A stretch of 64,000 nt of DNA from CAYJLF01 sp964371055 (GTDB lineage Bacteria > Eisenbacteria > RBG-16-71-46 > CAIMUX01). This document shows, in pieces, positions 60,922 to 64,000 of this stretch; position 1 is the first letter of the stretch; the number at the start of each line of letters is the position of its first letter. The stretch spans positions 261,093-325,092 of the forward strand of contig CAYJLF010000003.1 of NCBI GenBank assembly GCA_964371055.1, in the 5' to 3' direction. The notes under the pieces are model-generated. The model was not told where the DNA came from. It was given only the letters and a program-made list of their open reading frames with translations, and did no database searches. A program made the translations under genes and the position numbers.

Positions 60922-61176
60922 TTACGACGCGGGATTCTTCTTGCGAGGGGTGGAACGCTTCAGCCGCCGGATCACGGGGAGCAGGGACCGGAGCACCTCG
61001 TTGACGGAGGCGGAGTCCTTGAAGACGCGGGCGACGTCGGGATCGAGGAGGATGACGTTCGTGCCTGCAGCATAGCGGGCGGCGTGCTTCCCGCGGACCC
61101 CTCCGCTGAAGTCGTACTCGGGCCGGAGGTCGGAGACCTCGGCGGGTGCAGGTCGGTCAGTCGAACGCTTCTTCAT
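60922..61176 (-). CDS. Probable antitoxin of the second BrnT-type pair
   Basis: ATG 61176 lies inside the end of the BrnT-like gene (20-base overlap), so the genes are coupled. The 84-residue protein reads RPEYDFSGGVRGKHAARYAA, GTNVILLDPDVARVFKDSAS, VNEVLRSLLPVIRR with a basic end. I recognise this as a common small antitoxin-type family found beside BrnT-like and similar toxins. It differs from the BrnA at 47120 and has no ribbon-helix-helix core that I can see. Confidence 0.75.
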   Translation of the reverse strand: MKKRSTDRPAPAEVSDLRPEYDFSGGVRGKHAARYAAGTNVILLDPDVARVFKDSASVNEVLRSLLPVIRRLKRSTPRKKNPAS

Positions 61177-61441
61177 GGGTCCTTCTCTCCCTTCGGGTCG
61201 CCGGCCGGGCGCTGATCAGGCGGAGGCGGCCGCCACGATCAGTATACGATACGACGAGAAGGAGGCCGGTGCGGGAACGTCCGACATCGACATACCGGCT
61301 CTCGCCACGCGAGTGATCAGGATCGGGGACCGTAACCGACATCGGATCCCCGAAGACGGTGGCGGCCTCGTCGAAGCTGACCCCATGTTTGAGGAGATTC
61401 CGGCGAGCCTTCTCCGGGTCCCATTCGATGGTGAGGGACAC
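61157..61441 (-). CDS. BrnT-family toxin (second copy)
   Basis: GTG 61441 starts a 94-residue protein with the BrnT pattern: IEWDPEKARRNLLKHGVSFD, EAATVFGDPMSVTVPDPDHS, RGESRYVDVGRSRTGLLLVV and RLRLISARPATRRERRTHEE. A GAGGT lies about nine bases upstream. The open frame continuing to 62317 on this strand is antisense-type noise. It has normal high GC3, unlike the brnT at 46831, so the two copies were acquired independently or at different times. Confidence 0.85.
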   Translation of the reverse strand: MSLTIEWDPEKARRNLLKHGVSFDEAATVFGDPMSVTVPDPDHSRGESRYVDVGRSRTGLLLVVSYTDRGGRLRLISARPATRRERRTHEEAFD

Positions 61442-61629
61442 GATAGGCGACCTCGCAGCGTAGGCTTGAGGGATCTGTGCCGGCGTGCCGGGTTGCGGTT
61501 GAAGTCCGGAGCGTCGGCCGGGCCGCCGGGCGATGCGGTTCCCGTGTGTCGTGACGATTGTCGAAGGCCGGTCGTTGGTCGAGTGGCCTGCAATCGCCGT
61601 ACCGGTCGATCGTGGCCCTGGCCTTCCGC

Positions 61630-62238
61630 CTACCGCGCCTCCCCCCGCCGCTCCACCGCGCTCAGCCCCGGCTCCTCGCCCCAGAGTCCCCGCCGTTTTT
61701 CGCGCGCCTCGCGCTCCAACTTGCGGAAGCGCTCGGCATACCGCACGTCGGGGGGCACGGTGTAGGCGAAGGCGTAGCCGTCCTCGATCAGGCGCGCGTT
61801 GACGAAGATGGCGTCGACGTAGACGTAGGCGAGGAGACGGCCGTGGCGGTCGCGGGGGCGGACGTCGAATTCGAGGCGGACGGTCTTGCCTTCGACGAGG
61901 CGGCGGTTGTGCTCGGTGGCGGCCCGGCCGAGGGCGACGATGGCCGGCGAGCCGGTCTTCTCGGGGGTGTCGATGCCGATGTAGCGGACGCGTTCGTCGG
62001 AGTCGAGGACGACGGTGTCGCCGTCGATGACGCGGGTGACGCGGGCGAGGCGGGAGGGGTGAGCAGCGCGGGTGGTGCCGTCCGCCTTGGCATTGCGGCC
62101 GGCGCGCTCTTGACGGTCGCCGGGGCGGCTGCAGGCGCTGACGCTGAGGAGGGTGGCGAGGAGAGCCAGCCCGAGAAGGGCGAGAAGACCTATCGCGGGG
62201 GACGACCGGGCGCAAAGCCGGTGGGTGGCGTGGATCAT
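61630..62238 (-). CDS. Thermonuclease-like (SNase-fold) secreted lipoprotein
   Basis: The 202-residue protein from ATG 62238 has a signal peptide with lipobox (LALLATLLSVSAC). The staphylococcal-nuclease fold follows: ARVTRVIDGDTVVLDSDERV, RYIGIDTPEK (catalytic Arg and Glu), GKTVRLEFDVRPRDRHGRLL with the second Arg, and NARLIEDGYAFAYTVPPDVR. It should cleave DNA or RNA outside the cytoplasm, using Ca2+. The upstream gene on this strand ends 150 bases away. Confidence 0.92.
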   Translation of the reverse strand: MIHATHRLCARSSPAIGLLALLGLALLATLLSVSACSRPGDRQERAGRNAKADGTTRAAHPSRLARVTRVIDGDTVVLDSDERVRYIGIDTPEKTGSPAIVALGRAATEHNRRLVEGKTVRLEFDVRPRDRHGRLLAYVYVDAIFVNARLIEDGYAFAYTVPPDVRYAERFRKLEREAREKRRGLWGEEPGLSAVERRGEAR

Positions 62239-62389
62239 CGAGCTCAGCTCCTCCCGCGCGGGAACGGGGTCCGCCGGGGAAGCCTGCCACAGGTTGTGCG
62301 GTGGGGCGAGAGGTCATCCGCGGCGGCCGGGCCCGGCGGTCGTGCGTCGCGATCGCGCGCCGCCGGGCTTTGGTCGCAGGATGCCGGGT

Positions 62390-63133
62390 CTACAGCTCCG
62401 CGCCCCCGGAGGGCGCCGCGTCGGCCACGCGGAGAAGTTCGTTCTCGGCCGGGGCGCCGGACTCGCTCTCGTCTTCGCCCTCGTCCTCCGCGTCGGGCCT
62501 CGCGGGGCCGCGATCGTCACGACGGAAGAAGCTCTCCACCTTGTTGCGGTTGCCGGGGAAGAGGTTCTGCAGATCGCGGCAGCTACGGTCGAGGGAGAGG
62601 TGCCAGCGCGCCACCTCGGCGTCGAGCGCTCCCTTGGCGTGAGCGACGGCGGCATCGGCGGCCTTCTGGGTCTCGATGGCGGCACGCAACGCCTCGGTCG
62701 CCACCCGCAGGGGCTCGCTGTGGGCCAGGAGCTCCGGGTCGGTCTCCTCCTGTAGCTTGGTCAGGATCGTGCCGACTCGGACCAGCTCGAGATCGACGGG
62801 GGCCGAGGTGACGGCCGGGCTGCCGCCGGGGAAGTACTTCTGGTAGAGGAGCGAGCGCTTGCTGTTGCCGGTCTGGGAGTGGATCGCGTTGGCGAAGGTG
62901 CGGACGGCCCGGTCGAGCTCGTCGTCCCGCGCGTCGCGCAGGGCGAAGGCCCGCGCCGCGGCGAGGGTCGCCGCCTCGTGCTCGGCGAGGAAGCGGCCCA
63001 GCCGGTCGTGCACCTGGGTGAAGGCGACGGCCAGCTCGGTGCAGGCCGGGTCGGCTTCGAGGCGGGTGAGGTGATAGAGGCTGAAGTGCTGGCGGAGCTT
63101 GGCCGCGCTCATCTTGCGGGGTGGATGGTACAT
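62390..63133 (-). CDS. Hypothetical helical protein, 247 aa
   Basis: ATG 63133 was chosen because AGGAGGACGCC precedes it; the frame is open to 63733 through a 42-bp repeat array, which I regard as upstream DNA. The product begins MYHPPRKMSAAKLRQHFSLY and is rich in long helices (ELAVAFTQVHDRLGRFLAEH, FANAIHSQTGNSKRSLLYQK, VATEALRAAIETQKAADAA). It has a C-terminal acidic tail (RPDAEDEGEDESESGAPAEN). No signal peptide or known motif was found. Function unknown. Confidence 0.65.
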   Translation of the reverse strand: MYHPPRKMSAAKLRQHFSLYHLTRLEADPACTELAVAFTQVHDRLGRFLAEHEAATLAAARAFALRDARDDELDRAVRTFANAIHSQTGNSKRSLLYQKYFPGGSPAVTSAPVDLELVRVGTILTKLQEETDPELLAHSEPLRVATEALRAAIETQKAADAAVAHAKGALDAEVARWHLSLDRSCRDLQNLFPGNRNKVESFFRRDDRGPARPDAEDEGEDESESGAPAENELLRVADAAPSGGAEL

Positions 63134-63242
63134 GGCGTCCTCCTGCGCTGATCGGTGGTGAGCGGCCCGTTCGGTGCGATGGGCAGCTCGATGGTCATGG
63201 TGGCCGGAAGGCGAGGAAGCGGGCCGAGCGGGGGGACCACGT

Positions 63243-63662
63243 GGCGCCGAAGCCAGGGAACGCGATGCTGCGGCGCCGAAAGGGTGCGGCGATCGTTCGG
63301 CGCGGGATTGTGCGGAGGGACGAAGGTGCGCCGAACCTTGCGGACGCCAGGGAGCGGGCGCAGAAACCTGCGCTGATCGTTCAGCACAGGATGTAGCGCC
63401 GTCATCATGGTGCGCTGGACGTTCGGGGTGCTCTTCTGCGCGGTCACAAGGGCGTGCGGAACGTTCGGGACGGGAGGTTGCGGCCGCTACGCGGTGCGCC
63501 GGATCTTCGCGGCGGGTGAAAGCGGCCGCTCGGGAGTGCGCCGAAGGTTCGCCGCAGGTCGGTGCGGGCCGAACCGACCGCGCCGATCGTTTGGGGCCGT
63601 AGGTAGCACGCGCAGAATGCGGGTCTGAAGGTTCGGCGCAGCCTTGTGAGGATGCGACCTCC
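63243..63662. repeat. Degenerate tandem array, exact 42-bp period, about ten units
   Basis: Units start at 63243, 63285, 63327, 63369, 63411, 63453, 63495, 63537, 63579 and 63621. The shared core is close to TGCGCCGATCGTTCGGCG, an imperfect palindrome, and a second conserved word near position 27 of each unit reads TGCGG/AGCGC. The TTC of the core falls at 63296, 63380, 63422, 63464, 63506, 63548 and 63632, all on the same 42-base grid. Divergence is substantial, but the period does not slip. Confidence 0.75.
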
Positions 63663-63880
63663 GGTGCCTTGGGTTTCTCGGGGATCCGGCCGTCCGTGGC
63701 CTGTTCAGCCGGATGTGCGCCGTGCGGTGTCATGCCACAGACATGACAATCTGGATGCCAACCGCGTCATTTCCCGGCGGTGACCTGGGCACGGAGAGGA
63801 TCGCGTTGTCCGGCGGCAGGTTAGGCGATTGCCCCTAGGGATTCGGGCCTCGGCCGAGGCGAGGCAGAGGTGGCCCAAGG

Positions 63881-63928
63881 GTGGCCCGGGCATGCCCGCG
63901 GGCATGCCCGGGCATGCCCACGGGCCAC
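63881..63928. repeat. Imperfect 48-bp palindrome containing three GGGCATGCCC units
   Basis: GGGCATGCCC occurs at 63888, 63900 and 63910, framed by GTGGCCC (63881-63887) and GGGCCAC (63922-63928). The surrounding 63663-64000 shows no supported gene; a short open frame at the very end (from GTG near 63937) cannot be judged because it runs off the window. Confidence 0.7.
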
Positions 63929-64000
63929 CAGCAGGGTGCTGAAAGACTGGGCCCGCCGCGCCGGCGAGCACTTGCGAGCCGATCGAGGCGCGAGGAGGAT

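Noticed and set aside
63243..63662. CRISPR array
   Set aside because: The 42-bp units are degenerate throughout. There are no identical repeats separated by unique spacers, and no cas genes are nearby.
63134..63733. N-terminal extension of the 247-aa hypothetical protein through the repeat array
   Set aside because: ATG 63133 has an excellent AGGAGG site, and the upstream translation is low-complexity with no ribosome-binding site at 63733. The extension is kept only as an alternative in the repeat finding.

Overview
This window is high-GC bacterial chromosomal DNA, about two thirds G+C by eye. Coding is dense on both strands, GC3 is strong, and Shine-Dalgarno sites are clear (AGGAGG/GGAGG). 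Lipoproteins, an outer-membrane-type protein ending in Phe and an octaheme cytochrome point to a Gram-negative, at least partly anaerobic organism. Seven large secreted proteins end in the same ~80-residue FlgD-Ig-like tail (pattern VFDxxGRxVxxL...GVYFxRL). They come with gingipain-type C25 peptidases, a subtilase, a six-unit CHRD protein and beta-propellers. That mixture is typical of FCB-related candidate phyla such as Candidatus Eisenbacteria or Krumholzibacteria; this placement is inferred from style only. No rRNA, convincing tRNA, CRISPR array or insertion sequence was seen.

Layout. 1-10 kb: a MocR regulator cut by the window edge, divergent from a PLP aminotransferase; a sigma factor coupled to a membrane vWA protein; a GHMP kinase with a small conserved partner; a secreted subtilase. 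10-12.3 kb: a lone ATPase fused to a degenerate phospholipase-D-like domain, in lower-GC surroundings. 12.4-23 kb: secreted proteins (beta-propeller, GLPGLI/PNGase F-like protein, C25 peptidase, CHRD protein). 23-27 kb: a zinc/manganese uptake group (outer-membrane protein, binding protein, permease) with no ATPase gene. 27-31 kb: more secreted proteins.

31-46.7 kb is the most interesting part. A thioredoxin/TlpA-like lipoprotein has an in-frame TGA exactly at the first Cys of its CxxC motif (WATW-TGA-GPC). The reading frame continues to the end of the domain, and a SECIS-like hairpin starts at the TGA. It is very probably a selenoprotein. One convergent gene (a lytic transglycosylase) separates it from a nine-gene, tightly overlapping operon: three xanthine-dehydrogenase-type subunits, PreT/PreA-like reductase, SsnA, a threonine-synthase-like PLP enzyme, YgeY, YgeW and a dihydropyrimidinase. 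This gene set is that of selenium-linked anaerobic purine/urate breakdown, with a PreTA pair where YgfK is usual and a ThrC-fold enzyme where YgeX (diaminopropionate ammonia-lyase) is usual.

46.8-64 kb: a BrnT/BrnA toxin-antitoxin pair with a leaderless promoter-operator; a lipoprotein with FnIII, Ig-like and formylglycine-enzyme-like domains; an LVIVD-type beta-propeller; a second C25 peptidase; an octaheme tetrathionate-reductase-family cytochrome; paired paralogous lipoproteins; a second BrnT-type toxin-antitoxin pair; a secreted thermonuclease; and a hypothetical gene preceded by a degenerate tandem array with an exact 42-bp period.
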